64,000 nt of DNA, from the NCBI RefSeq assembly GCF_947499845.1, contig NZ_CANMPM010000007.1, positions 62,001 through 126,000 on the forward strand, given 5' to 3'. The DNA is from an uncultured Pseudokineococcus sp. GTDB taxonomy: Bacteria > Actinomycetota > Actinomycetes > Actinomycetales > Quadrisphaeraceae. The notes beneath the pieces are model-generated. The model saw only the letters and a program-made list of their open reading frames with translations. It had not been told where the DNA came from and did no database searches. The first letter of the stretch is position 1. Every line of letters starts with the position of its first letter. Below, piece by piece: positions 54,815-63,195 of this stretch. Position numbers and translations under genes: made by a program.

Positions 54815-55720
54815 CTACCGGCCCTGCGCCCTCAGCCGTGCGACGTACCACCGCTGGTAGAGGTGCACGAAGGCGGTCACCCCGAGCAGGCGCGGTCGGT
54901 CGACGGGGCGGGGGACTCGCTGTGCGGACTCTCGCCAGGTGTCCCTCAGCAGCGGCTTCAGCGAGCGGAGCGTCCCGGCGCTGTACACCGGGACCCCGGT
55001 GCTCCTCGACAGCGCGAGCGTCCCGCGAACGATCCTGCGCCGCTTGGCGAGCAGCACCTTCATCGTCGGCCGCGCTGGGTGGTCGATCACCGCTTCGGGC
55101 CCGTACACGGCGCGCACGGCGCGAGTTCGTGCGCGCTGCCCCCATTCCTTGTCCCCGCTGCTCTCCAGCGACCCGTCGAAGGGGCCGACGCGGTCGTAGT
55201 CGTCCCGGCGGACGAAGAGGTTGGCCGTGGCCGACCAGTGCAGCCGGGTGAGGTACGCGTCTTGGCGGAGGTCGTGGCCGATCTGCCACAGCTCCGCGAG
55301 CGAGGGGCGCGAGGGGCGGGAGGGGACGACCACGACACCCCCGCCGACGAAGACCCCGGGGCCCTCACGCTCCAGCAGCGCGAGGCCCGCCTCCAGCCAG
55401 GTCGGCCGCGGCAGGCAGTCCGCGTCGGTGAAGGCGAGGACGGCGCCGCGGGCGACGCCCACCCCGGTGTTGCGGGCGGCGTAGGAGCCGCGCCGGGGCT
55501 CCTCAACGACCCGGACGTCGAGCCCCTCGATCGACGCCGCCAGCGCCTCGACGTCGCCGTTGTCGCCGTTGTCGGCGACGACGACCTCGAAGGTGCGGCG
55601 GGTCCGCTGGGCGGCGAGGTGCTCGAGCGTGGACCGGAGCCCGCCGCGGTCGCCGTGCACCGGGACGATGACGGACACCTCGGGGGCCGGAGCCGTCGAG
55701 CCGGCGTGGTCGGCGGCCAT
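54815..55720 (-). CDS. Family 2 glycosyltransferase
   Basis: 301 residues, ATG at 55720 with GGGAG upstream. Fold marks: EVSVIVPVHGDRGGLRSTL, FEVVVADNGDNGD, AARNTGVGVARGAVLAFTDA, DADCLPRPTWLEAG (DxD), and ESSGDKEWGQRARTRA (acidic motif). The C-terminus is basic with YQRWYVARLRA. Glycine/valine strands VFVGGGVVVV are a feature. It is probably the first gene of the small glycan block that continues with the flippase, second GT2 and ATP-grasp. Confidence 0.87.
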   Translation of the reverse strand: MAADHAGSTAPAPEVSVIVPVHGDRGGLRSTLEHLAAQRTRRTFEVVVADNGDNGDVEALAASIEGLDVRVVEEPRRGSYAARNTGVGVARGAVLAFTDADCLPRPTWLEAGLALLEREGPGVFVGGGVVVVPSRPSRPSLAELWQIGHDLRQDAYLTRLHWSATANLFVRRDDYDRVGPFDGSLESSGDKEWGQRARTRAVRAVYGPEAVIDHPARPTMKVLLAKRRRIVRGTLALSRSTGVPVYSAGTLRSLKPLLRDTWRESAQRVPRPVDRPRLLGVTAFVHLYQRWYVARLRAQGR

Positions 55721-55760
55721 GGTGGGTCTCCCTGGGTCGACGCGGCGTGCGCCGGTGAAC

Positions 55761-57053
55761 CTACAGCCGCCCCGCGGCCTTGAGAGCCAGGTAGGCGTCA
55801 GCCAGGCGAGGGGGCAGCTCCTCCGGCGTCCCGCGGACGACGTGGACGCCGGCCCGGCCCAGGCGCTCGACGAGGCGGTCGGTCTCGAGCAGCACCCGCT
55901 CCGCGGCGGCGGCGTCGTAGACCTCGACGGCGTCGGCGCGCCGGTCCCGCAGCTCCTCGACCCGCGGGTCGGTGACGGAGGCCACCACGACCTGGTGGCG
56001 TGACGTCAGCTGCCCGAGCACCGGCAGCAGGCCCTCCTCGACGGCCGCCGGCTCGAGCGGGGTGAGCAGCACGACGAGCGCCCGTCGGGTCAGCGCCGTC
56101 CGCACCGTGCGGGCCACGAGCGTCCAGTCGGCCTCGACGAGGCGGGCCTCCAGCGGGGCCATCGCCTGGACGAGGGCGGGGAGCAGGGCCGCGCCCGTCG
56201 TCCGCTCGACGCGGGCGCGGACGCGGCGGTCGGCGGCGACGAGGTCGACGCGGTCCCCGGCCCGGGAGGCCAGCGCCGCGAGGAGGAGCGCGGCGTCCAT
56301 GGCGGCGTCGAGCCGCGGCGCGTCGCCGACGCGGCCCGCTGCGGTCCGGGAGGTGTCGAGAACCAGGAGCACCCGCCGGTCGCGCTCGGGCCGCCAGGTG
56401 CGCACGACGAGCTCCTGGCGGCGGGCGGTGGCGCGCCAGTCGATCGAGCGCACGTCGTCGCCCTCGACGTAGTCGCGCAGGCTGTCGAACTCGGTGCCCT
56501 GCCCGCGGACCTGCACGGCCGAGCGGCCCTCGAGGTCGCGCAGGCGGGCGAGGCGGCTCGGCAGATGGCGGCGGGAGCGGAAGTGCGGGAGCACGCGCAG
56601 GGACGCCGGGACATCGCGCGAGCGCTGCCGGGCCGCGAGCCCCAGGGGTCCGACGGCGCGGACCGTCACGCGGTCGCCCTCGCGGTCCCCGCGGCGCGTG
56701 GGCACCAGCGGCGTCACCAGTCGGCGGCGCTCCCCGGCGGGGACGTCGACGCGGTGCCGGTCCCCGGACGGCCCCGCCGACGGGCCCCAGGCGTCGCGGA
56801 CGACGCCCCGCAGGCGGCGCGGCCCGGGGTTGGTGACGAGGAGGGCGCTCTCGGCCGGCTCGCCGAGACGGACGCTCGCGGGCACCCGCCGCTCGAGCCC
56901 GAGCCGTCGGGGGGAGGCCGCGAGCGCGAGGTCGACGCCCACGGCCAGGAGGACGAGCGCGGCCCACGTGACGGGCGGCGCCCACCCCGGCAGGAGGCCG
57001 ACGGGCACGGCGCCGAGGGCGACGAGCAGGACGAGGCGTCCGGTGACGTGCAC
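55761..57053 (-). CDS. DUF58 family protein
   Basis: 430 residues. Two membrane helices at the N-terminus (LVLLVALGAVPVGLLPG; VTWAALVLLAVGVDLAL), then an outside or cytoplasmic beta domain and the DUF58 core: GQGTEFDSLRDYVEGDDVRS, IDWRATARRQELVVRTW and RRVLLVLDTSRTAAG, the latter a von Willebrand A-like metal site (DTS). Works with MoxR ATPases as client or partner in many bacteria. It starts 7 nt after the MoxR gene, in one operon. The GTG start gives the usual family N-terminus. Confidence 0.9.
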   Translation of the reverse strand: MHVTGRLVLLVALGAVPVGLLPGWAPPVTWAALVLLAVGVDLALAASPRRLGLERRVPASVRLGEPAESALLVTNPGPRRLRGVVRDAWGPSAGPSGDRHRVDVPAGERRRLVTPLVPTRRGDREGDRVTVRAVGPLGLAARQRSRDVPASLRVLPHFRSRRHLPSRLARLRDLEGRSAVQVRGQGTEFDSLRDYVEGDDVRSIDWRATARRQELVVRTWRPERDRRVLLVLDTSRTAAGRVGDAPRLDAAMDAALLLAALASRAGDRVDLVAADRRVRARVERTTGAALLPALVQAMAPLEARLVEADWTLVARTVRTALTRRALVVLLTPLEPAAVEEGLLPVLGQLTSRHQVVVASVTDPRVEELRDRRADAVEVYDAAAAERVLLETDRLVERLGRAGVHVVRGTPEELPPRLADAYLALKAAGRL

Positions 57054-57060
57054 GCCGGGC

Positions 57061-58125
57061 TCAGCGCGGGACGGCGACGCCGCCGAGGACGCTGGTGAGG
57101 ACCGCGTCCACGGTCACGCCCTCGAGCTCGGCCTCGGGGCGCAGCTGGACGCGGTGGCCCAGCGTCGCGGGAGCGAGGGCCTTGACGTCGTCGGGCGTCA
57201 CGTACTCGCGCCCCTGCAGCCACGCCCACGCCCGGCTCGCCGCGAGGAGCATCGTCGCGCCGCGGGGCGAGACGCCGAGGGACAGCGACGGCGCCTCGCG
57301 GGTGGCCCGGACGACGTCGACGACGTAGCCCAGGACGTCGGGGGCCACGCGCACCCCGCCGACGGCCCGGGCGCCGGCGGCCAGGTGCTCGGGCCCGGCC
57401 ACGGCGCGCAGCCCGGCGGCGGCGAGGTCGCGCGGGTCGAAGCCGGTCGCGTGGCGCTGGAGCACCTCGAGCTCGGCCTCCCGGGGCGGCAGCGGGAGCC
57501 GCAGCTTGAGCAGGAACCGGTCGAGCTGCGCCTCGGGCAGGGGGTAGGTGCCCTCCTGCTCGACGGGGTTCTGCGTCGCCGCGACGACGAAGGGCCGCGG
57601 GAGCGGGCGGGGCCTGCCGTCCACCGTGACCTGGCGCTCCTCCATGGCCTCCAGCAGGGAGGCCTGCGTCTTGGGCGGCGTCCGGTTGATCTCGTCGGCC
57701 AGCAGGAGGTTGGTGAAGACAGGGCCCTCGCGGAACACGAGGTCGGAGACCCCGGCGTCGTAGACGAGGGACCCGGTGACGTCACCGGGCATGAGGTCGG
57801 GGGTGAACTGCACCCGCGCCGTGTCGAGCCGCAGCGAGGCCGCCAGCGCGCGCACGAGGAGCGTCTTCGCCGTCCCGGGCACGCCCTCGAGGAGCACGTG
57901 GCCTCGGGAGAGGAGGGCGACGACGAGCCCGGTCACGGCGACGTCCTGACCGACGACCGCCTTGGCGACCTCGGCGCGCACCGCCGTCAGCGCCTCGCGG
58001 GCCTCCTCGGCCGAGGGCAGGTCCTGCTCGGTCGGCACGTCGGCGGCGAGGTCCGGAGCGGTGCCGGGGCCGGCGTCGGGGACGGGCGCGGGCGGCTCGT
58101 CGGGCGGCAGGGCGGGGTCGGTCAC
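57061..58125 (-). CDS. MoxR-family AAA+ ATPase
   Basis: 354 residues, GTG overlapping the DUF4350 stop (GTGA). A 40-residue Pro/Asp-rich lead precedes the AAA core. Walker A is GVPGTAKT (81-88), Walker B LLLADEINR, sensor 1 ATQNPVEQEGTYPLPEAQLD with the arginine finger RF next, and sensor 2 lies in the C-terminal lid (SPRGATMLLAASRAWA). MoxR proteins are chaperone-like ATPases acting on VWA-domain partners; DUF58 downstream is the obvious partner. Confidence 0.93.
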   Translation of the reverse strand: MTDPALPPDEPPAPVPDAGPGTAPDLAADVPTEQDLPSAEEAREALTAVRAEVAKAVVGQDVAVTGLVVALLSRGHVLLEGVPGTAKTLLVRALAASLRLDTARVQFTPDLMPGDVTGSLVYDAGVSDLVFREGPVFTNLLLADEINRTPPKTQASLLEAMEERQVTVDGRPRPLPRPFVVAATQNPVEQEGTYPLPEAQLDRFLLKLRLPLPPREAELEVLQRHATGFDPRDLAAAGLRAVAGPEHLAAGARAVGGVRVAPDVLGYVVDVVRATREAPSLSLGVSPRGATMLLAASRAWAWLQGREYVTPDDVKALAPATLGHRVQLRPEAELEGVTVDAVLTSVLGGVAVPR

Positions 58126-59345
58126 GATCGGCGGACCTCTCTCTCGAGGGCGTCGAGGGCGTCCGCGAGGCGCACGAGGCCCTCGTCGTCGCCCGGGGCG
58201 GGGGAGCGGAGCAGGGCGTCCACCTCGGCGGCGGGCCGTCCCGTCGCCGCGGCGGTGGCGGCGACGACCGCGGGGGCGCCCGCGGAGGGCGGGACCCCGA
58301 GCCGGCCGGCCAGACGGCCGAGGCACGCGGACCGGAGGACGGCGGCGGCGTGGGCGCGGTCGCCCGAGGCGCGGTAGAGCCGCCCACGGCCCTCGACCGC
58401 CTCGGAGGCGCGCACGACCACGGGCAGGCGCTCGGGCACGAGCCGGCCCAGCCGGCGCCCGCGCCAGAGCAGGAGGAGCAGCGCGGCGACGCCGAGCACC
58501 TGGGCGGCGCGCACCAGGCCGGGCGGCACGAGGGCGGACAGGGGCAGCGGCTCGTCGGACAGCGCCGGGTCCAGCGGGTCGGGCAGGTACCAGACGAGGG
58601 CGTCGCGGGCGCCCAGGGTGCTGAGGGCCAGGGCGGCGTTGCCCTCGTCGGCGACGGCCTCGTTGCGCAGCACGTCGGGCTGGCCGAGCACGACGACGCG
58701 CCCGCCGGCGGCCTCACCGGCGCCGCCGGGGGCGTCGACGACGGCGTACGGCGCTCCGCCGAAGGGGAGGCCGTAGCAGAGCGTGACGTCCGGGTCCTCG
58801 TCGTCGCGGAGCTCGACGAGCGCGCCGCCGCCGGTCGCCGGCCCGGCGGCCGTGGCGGCCGGCAGGTCGCACTGCGGCGGCACGGCGCTCGCCGCCTCGA
58901 CGTCCTCGCCGAGCCGCAGCGACGGGGCCAGCACGGCGAGGTCGTCGGCCGTCGGCTGCACGAGGAGGAGGTCGGCGCCCGAGGCCGCGAGGTCCTCGAG
59001 CTGGGCGGTGCCGAGGGGGGCGGTGGGGACGACGAGCACGGCGGCGCCACCCGGTCCGGCGGCGCGCACGGCGTCGAGCGTGGCGGCGGTGCTCGTCGTG
59101 CGGGTCACGTCGACGCCGAGGTCGCCGAGCACCTGCGCGACGGCGCGGGCGCCGTCCGGCTCGGGGCTCGTCGGGTCGAGCACCCCGCGGCCCGTGCCGC
59201 GGGAGCCGACGACGAGGGCCACGAGGACGAGCACGGCGAGCAGCGCCAGGGCGACCGGACCCCGGCGCGGTCGGCGGGGGCCGCGGGGCCGGTCCCCGGC
59301 GCTCTCGGGCGGTGCGCCGGCGGCGACCGGAGCGGCGCTGCTCAC
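58122..59345 (-). CDS. DUF4350 family membrane protein
   Basis: 407 residues. A first helix (VALALLAVLVLVALVVG) lies near 31-47, then an outside domain with a glutamine-amidotransferase-like alpha/beta pattern (GARAVAQVLGDLGVDVTRT, GGAAVLVVPTAPL, GGRVVVLGQPDVLRN), a second helix (AAQVLGVAALLLLLWRG) near 285, and a cytoplasmic helical tail rich in Ala. This is the standard DUF4350 layout. It is coupled on both sides by GTGA-type overlaps, between DUF4129 and MoxR. Function unknown; probably part of one membrane complex with DUF58. Confidence 0.87.
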   Translation of the reverse strand: MSSAAPVAAGAPPESAGDRPRGPRRPRRGPVALALLAVLVLVALVVGSRGTGRGVLDPTSPEPDGARAVAQVLGDLGVDVTRTTSTAATLDAVRAAGPGGAAVLVVPTAPLGTAQLEDLAASGADLLLVQPTADDLAVLAPSLRLGEDVEAASAVPPQCDLPAATAAGPATGGGALVELRDDEDPDVTLCYGLPFGGAPYAVVDAPGGAGEAAGGRVVVLGQPDVLRNEAVADEGNAALALSTLGARDALVWYLPDPLDPALSDEPLPLSALVPPGLVRAAQVLGVAALLLLLWRGRRLGRLVPERLPVVVRASEAVEGRGRLYRASGDRAHAAAVLRSACLGRLAGRLGVPPSAGAPAVVAATAAATGRPAAEVDALLRSPAPGDDEGLVRLADALDALEREVRRS

Positions 59346-59998
59346 GTCGGCGCCCCGGTGCTCGCGACGGACGGCCGGCTCGCGCGGACCGCGTCGTCGA
59401 GGCGGCGCAGGCGGGCGTCGTCCTCCGCGCTGCCGGGAGCGGAGCCGTAGACGACGTCGTCGAAGACCCGCGCCCCGGCCCGCAGGTCGGCGGCGACGGG
59501 CGGCAGGGCGGCCCCCAGCTCGGCGGCGGCCTCGGAGGCCGTGCGGCCCGGTCGCTCGTCGAGCAGCACCCGCTCCTCGGCCCCCCGCACGACGGCGCGG
59601 AAGCGCTCGGCGACCGCCCCCGGCCAGTCGCCCTCGCGGGCGAGCGCGTCCGCGCGGGCGCGGTGGTCCTCGGCGCTGCGGCGGGCGCCGCTGAAGACCT
59701 CGGCGGCGGCGGGCTCGGGGACGCGCCGGCGGCGCGCGACCTGGGCGCCGACCCGCAGGGCGACCAGGACGAGCACGACGAGGGCCGCGACCACGAGGGC
59801 GTCGACGGCCGGGCCGGCGTCCAGGTCGTCGGGGAGCAGCTCGAGCACGCGGTCGCGCAGCCAGGTGAGGGCCCGCTGCAGCAGCCCGGGGCGCGCCTCG
59901 GTGTACACCGAGCCGCTCAGCTCGCGGACGAGCAGGTCCTGCGCCTCGTCCCGGCCGAGGTCCACGGGGGCCGGGACGGCCGCCAGCACGGCGTCCAC
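59342..59998 (-). CDS. DUF4129 family membrane protein
   Basis: 218 residues. I chose the GTG at 59998, 8 nt after the upstream gene's stop; other close starts are possible. The N-terminal segment (DEAQDLLVRELSGSVYTEAR) is followed by a helix (ALVVAALVVLVLVALRVG), then the DUF4129 soluble part: ALAREGDWPGAVAERFRAVVR, LLDERPGRTASEAAAELG and DDVVYGSAPGSAEDDARLR. The family is usually linked to transglutaminase-like or MoxR operons. Its stop overlaps the DUF4350 start. Confidence 0.85.
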   Translation of the reverse strand: MDAVLAAVPAPVDLGRDEAQDLLVRELSGSVYTEARPGLLQRALTWLRDRVLELLPDDLDAGPAVDALVVAALVVLVLVALRVGAQVARRRRVPEPAAAEVFSGARRSAEDHRARADALAREGDWPGAVAERFRAVVRGAEERVLLDERPGRTASEAAAELGAALPPVAADLRAGARVFDDVVYGSAPGSAEDDARLRRLDDAVRASRPSVASTGAPT

Positions 59999-60006
59999 GG
60001 CGCCGT

Positions 60007-61140
60007 TCAGGACGTCGGCTCCGCGGCGGCCCGGGCCAGCTCGACGTCGAGGCCCTCCTGCCGGATGCGCAGGTCGGTGTAGAGCAGCGCCCGCACGGCG
60101 GAGACGAAGGGCTGGACGAGGACGCTGGCGACGGTCGAGAGCAGGAGGGTGATGAACAGGGCCGCGGCGTCGGCGGCGCCGCCGCTGGCGGCCACCTGGA
60201 TGACGCCGGCCACGAGGCCCGCCGGGACGACGAGCACGCTCGTCGCGATGGAGGACAGGACGAAGGTCAGCAGCAGCACGCCGAGCACGCGCCAGAAGGT
60301 GCCGCGCACCAGCCGGGTGCTGCGCCCGAGGGCCGAGAGGACGCCGCGACCCTCGAGCAGGAGCGCCACGGCGGCCAGCGACCACGACACCGTCAGCCAG
60401 ACGGCCGCGGCCACGCCGAGGAGCGTCCCCAGGACGATGCCGACCACCCCGGCCGACGTGCTGCCCGTGAGGAGCAGGAGGGCGCCGAGGCCCGCTCCGA
60501 GCAGGACGAGGACGGCGGGGGCGACGCTCGTGAGCAGGGCGAGCCCGACGAGGGCGAGGACCCGGCCGCGCACGCGCCGCCACAGCTCGCCCGCCGGGAC
60601 CGTGCGCCCGATGACCGACGCGCTGACCGACAGGACGAGGAGCCCCGTGAGGACGGTCGTCGCCACGAGCGAGACGACGCCGGTCACGGGGTCGACCCCC
60701 GCGAAGTCCAGGGCGCCGAACTCGCCGCCCGGGCCGGCGGTGGCCTCCGCGGGCAGCGAGTCGTTGACGAAGGAGGCCAGCGCGCCGCCGAAGAGCGGTG
60801 TCAGCAGCAGGGAGATGACCGCGACGGCGCCGAAGACGACGGCGCTGACGCCGAGCATGACGCGGGGGTTGGCGCTGATGGCGCGGAAGCCGCCCTCGAG
60901 CAGCTCCAGCGCACCGAGGGGGCGCAGCGGCACGATGCCGGGCCGCTGCGGCGCGCTCCACGCGGAGCCCGCGCCGGGGGGCGGGCCCCAGCCGCCGGCG
61001 GGAGCGGGCGGCGGTGCGGACGCGTCCTGGGTGCCGGGGGCGCCCACCGACCAGCCCCCGCCCGCCGCTCCGGCCGGCGCCGCGTCGTCGTGGCGGCCGT
61101 CGGGCTCACCCGGGCGCGCCCAGCCCTGCTGCTCCGTCAT
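60007..61140 (-). CDS. Multi-pass membrane protein (glycerophosphodiester phosphodiesterase membrane-domain-like)
   Basis: 377 residues, ATG at 61140. The first 75 residues are Pro/Gly/Ala-rich. Six or so helices follow (VMLGVSAVVFGAVAVISLLL, ALVGLALLTSVAPAVLVLLG, VLLLTFVLSSIATSVLVVPA). The PLRPLGALELLEGGFRAISA segment before the first helix and LLYTDLRIRQEGLDVELARA at the end are typical of the DUF4129-operon membrane protein. It carries no phosphodiesterase domain. It is the first gene of the operon reading through DUF4129, DUF4350, MoxR and DUF58. Confidence 0.82.
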   Translation of the reverse strand: MTEQQGWARPGEPDGRHDDAAPAGAAGGGWSVGAPGTQDASAPPPAPAGGWGPPPGAGSAWSAPQRPGIVPLRPLGALELLEGGFRAISANPRVMLGVSAVVFGAVAVISLLLTPLFGGALASFVNDSLPAEATAGPGGEFGALDFAGVDPVTGVVSLVATTVLTGLLVLSVSASVIGRTVPAGELWRRVRGRVLALVGLALLTSVAPAVLVLLGAGLGALLLLTGSTSAGVVGIVLGTLLGVAAAVWLTVSWSLAAVALLLEGRGVLSALGRSTRLVRGTFWRVLGVLLLTFVLSSIATSVLVVPAGLVAGVIQVAASGGAADAAALFITLLLSTVASVLVQPFVSAVRALLYTDLRIRQEGLDVELARAAAEPTS

Positions 61141-61470
61141 GCCCGCCGCGCCCCTGTCCTCGCCGTCGTCGTCTGGGCCCGCGGGCGTCTCGCGCGCGTC
61201 CCCTCTCCCCGTGGGCGGATCTTCGCACGAGGCGCCGACGGCGGCGGCGGGCCGCGAGCGCGCGTCACCCCGTCACCCCTGGGACCTCGTCGCGTTCTGC
61301 ACGCTGCGTGAGGGTGCTCACCCCTCGGAGTGAGGACGGCCGGATGTGCCGTCACTGCGTGACGGATCGGCCCGCGGCCCCTAGCCTGGGGGGGCGAGAC
61401 AGCGGCGTCCGCTCCTGACCGACAGGTGTCGACGGCGTCCCCCGGGGCGCTGGTACGGAGGACGCACCCC
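61141..61470. other. 330-nt divergent promoter region
   Basis: Lies between the DUF4129-operon membrane gene and the sugar transferase gene. It holds GTGAG-GGTG-CTCAC (61308-61321), a promoter with overlapping palindrome (61349-61387), and the GGAGGA ribosome site (61457-61462). No gene is seen. Confidence 0.6.
61349..61387 (+). promoter_or_regulatory. Promoter with perfect operator-like palindrome before the exopolysaccharide operon
   Basis: GTGACG (61359-61364) and TAGCCT (61382-61387) are spaced 17 nt apart. The palindrome CCGTCAC-TGC-GTGACGG (61349-61365) covers the -35 box. A repressor bound here would block polymerase. Confidence 0.6.
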
Positions 61471-63066
61471 ATGGACGGACGCCCGAGCGCTGCTGCGCTC
61501 GCCCGTGTGCCGAGGCCCGCTCGCACGACCCCCGCCGACGCGGAGGCCGTCGACGGCGCTCCGTCCACGTCGCCGACCCAGCCCGCCGTGGCGTCGCCGC
61601 CCGTGGCGTCGCCCGCCCCCCGCACCCAGGACCCGCGCGACGCCGGCTGGGAGGGCCGCTACGCCCGCCGGCTGCCCCTCGTCGACGGCGCCGCCGCCCT
61701 CGTCGCGGCGCTCGTGGCCTACGCCGTGCGCTTCGGCTCGCTCGGCTCCGGGGCCTGGTGGTGGGAGATCACCCACCAGCCCGCCTGGTCGGTCCTGCTG
61801 CTGCCGGTGCTGTGGGTCGCCGCCGTCGCCGTCATGCGCGGCTACGAGACGCGCTTCCTCTTCACCGGGCCGGAGGAGGTGCGCCGCGTCGCCTTCGCGG
61901 GCGTGAGCGTCGTCGCGGCCGTCTCGACCACCGCGTACGCCTTCGACCTCCAGGTGGCGCGCGGCTACGTCGTCGTGGCGCTGCCCGCGGCGCTCCTGCT
62001 CACCCTCGTGGCGCGCTACGCCCTCCGGAAGCGCACCCACCGCCTGCGCCGCGTCGGTCGTCGGACGGCCACGACGCTCGTCGTCGGTCGCGCCGAGGGC
62101 ATCCGCGACATGGTCGGCCAGCTGCAGCACGCGCCCCAGCAGGGCCTGCAGGTGGTGGGCTGCTGCACGACGTCGGCGTCGCTCGTGGGCCCCGGCGGCG
62201 TCGTCGAGGACCTGCCGGCGCCCGTCCTCGGCGGCTTCGACGACGTCGTCGACGTCGTCCGCCGCGACGGCATCCAGACCGTCGTCGTCCTGCCGTGCGC
62301 GGAGATGGACAGCCTCCGGCTGCGCCGCCTCGGCTGGCGGCTCGAGGAGACGACGGCCGACCTCGTCGTCGCCCCCGGCATCGCCGAGGTGGCCGGGCCC
62401 CGGGTGGCCATCCGCCCCGTCGCCGGCCTGCCGCTGCTGCACCTCGAGCGCCCCGAGCTGCGCGGGGTCCGCGCGCTGGTGAAGCGGGTCGTCGACGTCG
62501 CCGGCGCCGGCCTCGGCGTGGTCGCCCTCGCCCCGGTGCTCGCCGTGCTCGCCCTGCTCGTGCACCGGTCCGGCCCCGGCCCCGTCTTCTTCCGCCAGGA
62601 GCGGGTGGGGGAGGACGGCCGGCCCTTCGACATGCTGAAGTTCCGCAGCATGGTCGACCGCGCCGACGAACGGCTCGGCGAGCTCATGGCGGGCAACGAG
62701 GGCAACGGCGTCCTGTTCAAGATGAAGGGCGACCCGCGCGTCACCCCGATCGGGCGGGTCCTGCGCCGCTACTCCCTCGACGAGCTGCCCCAGCTCTTCA
62801 ACGTGCTCAAGGGCGAGATGTCCCTCGTCGGGCCGCGCCCGCCGCTGGCGTCCGAGGTCGAGCGGTACGGCCAGGACATGCACCGCCGCTTCGCCGTCAA
62901 GCCCGGCATCACGGGCCTGTGGCAGGTGAGTGGCCGCTCGCACCTGTCGGCGGAGGAGTCCGAGCGCCTCGACGTGCGCTACGTCGAGAGCTGGTCGCCG
63001 GCCACCGACGCGATGATCCTGTGGAAGACCGTGGGCTCCGTCCTCCGCGGTCGTGGGGCCTACTGA
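61471..63066 (+). CDS. Undecaprenyl-phosphate sugar phosphotransferase (WbaP/WcaJ/CpsE-like)
   Basis: Primes exopolysaccharide synthesis by moving a sugar-1-phosphate to undecaprenyl phosphate. 531 residues from the ATG at 61471, chosen for GGAGGA 8 nt upstream; the GTG at 61426 lacks a site. After a 60-residue low-complexity lead come four membrane helices (VDGAAALVAALVAYAVRF onward), a CoA-binding-like Rossmann region (TTLVVGRAEGIRDMV), a fifth helix near 345 and the transferase domain: GPVFFRQERVGEDGRPF, MLKFRSMV, RYSLDELPQLFNVLKGEMS, LVGPRPPL and KPGITGLWQVSGRS. It heads the operon with the Wzz-like gene. Confidence 0.94.
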   Translation: MDGRPSAAALARVPRPARTTPADAEAVDGAPSTSPTQPAVASPPVASPAPRTQDPRDAGWEGRYARRLPLVDGAAALVAALVAYAVRFGSLGSGAWWWEITHQPAWSVLLLPVLWVAAVAVMRGYETRFLFTGPEEVRRVAFAGVSVVAAVSTTAYAFDLQVARGYVVVALPAALLLTLVARYALRKRTHRLRRVGRRTATTLVVGRAEGIRDMVGQLQHAPQQGLQVVGCCTTSASLVGPGGVVEDLPAPVLGGFDDVVDVVRRDGIQTVVVLPCAEMDSLRLRRLGWRLEETTADLVVAPGIAEVAGPRVAIRPVAGLPLLHLERPELRGVRALVKRVVDVAGAGLGVVALAPVLAVLALLVHRSGPGPVFFRQERVGEDGRPFDMLKFRSMVDRADERLGELMAGNEGNGVLFKMKGDPRVTPIGRVLRRYSLDELPQLFNVLKGEMSLVGPRPPLASEVERYGQDMHRRFAVKPGITGLWQVSGRSHLSAEESERLDVRYVESWSPATDAMILWKTVGSVLRGRGAY

Positions 63067-63085
63067 GGCTGGAGCTCGGTCACTC

Positions 63086-63114
63086 ACTCTCCGCAACCCG
63101 CGTCTGCGGAGAGT
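63086..63114 (+). terminator. Hairpin after the sugar transferase
   Basis: Perfect 10-bp stem ACTCTCCGCA and TGCGGAGAGT with a 9-nt loop, 19 nt after the stop. A TACGCT box at 63156-63161 follows, so the Wzz-like gene may have its own promoter. Confidence 0.6.
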
Positions 63115-63195
63115 CCGGCCCCTCTGAAACGGGCTAGCTCACCGGTGACTGCACGTACGCTGTCGCGGTTTCCGCAGTCCACGAGGGGAGAGCAC

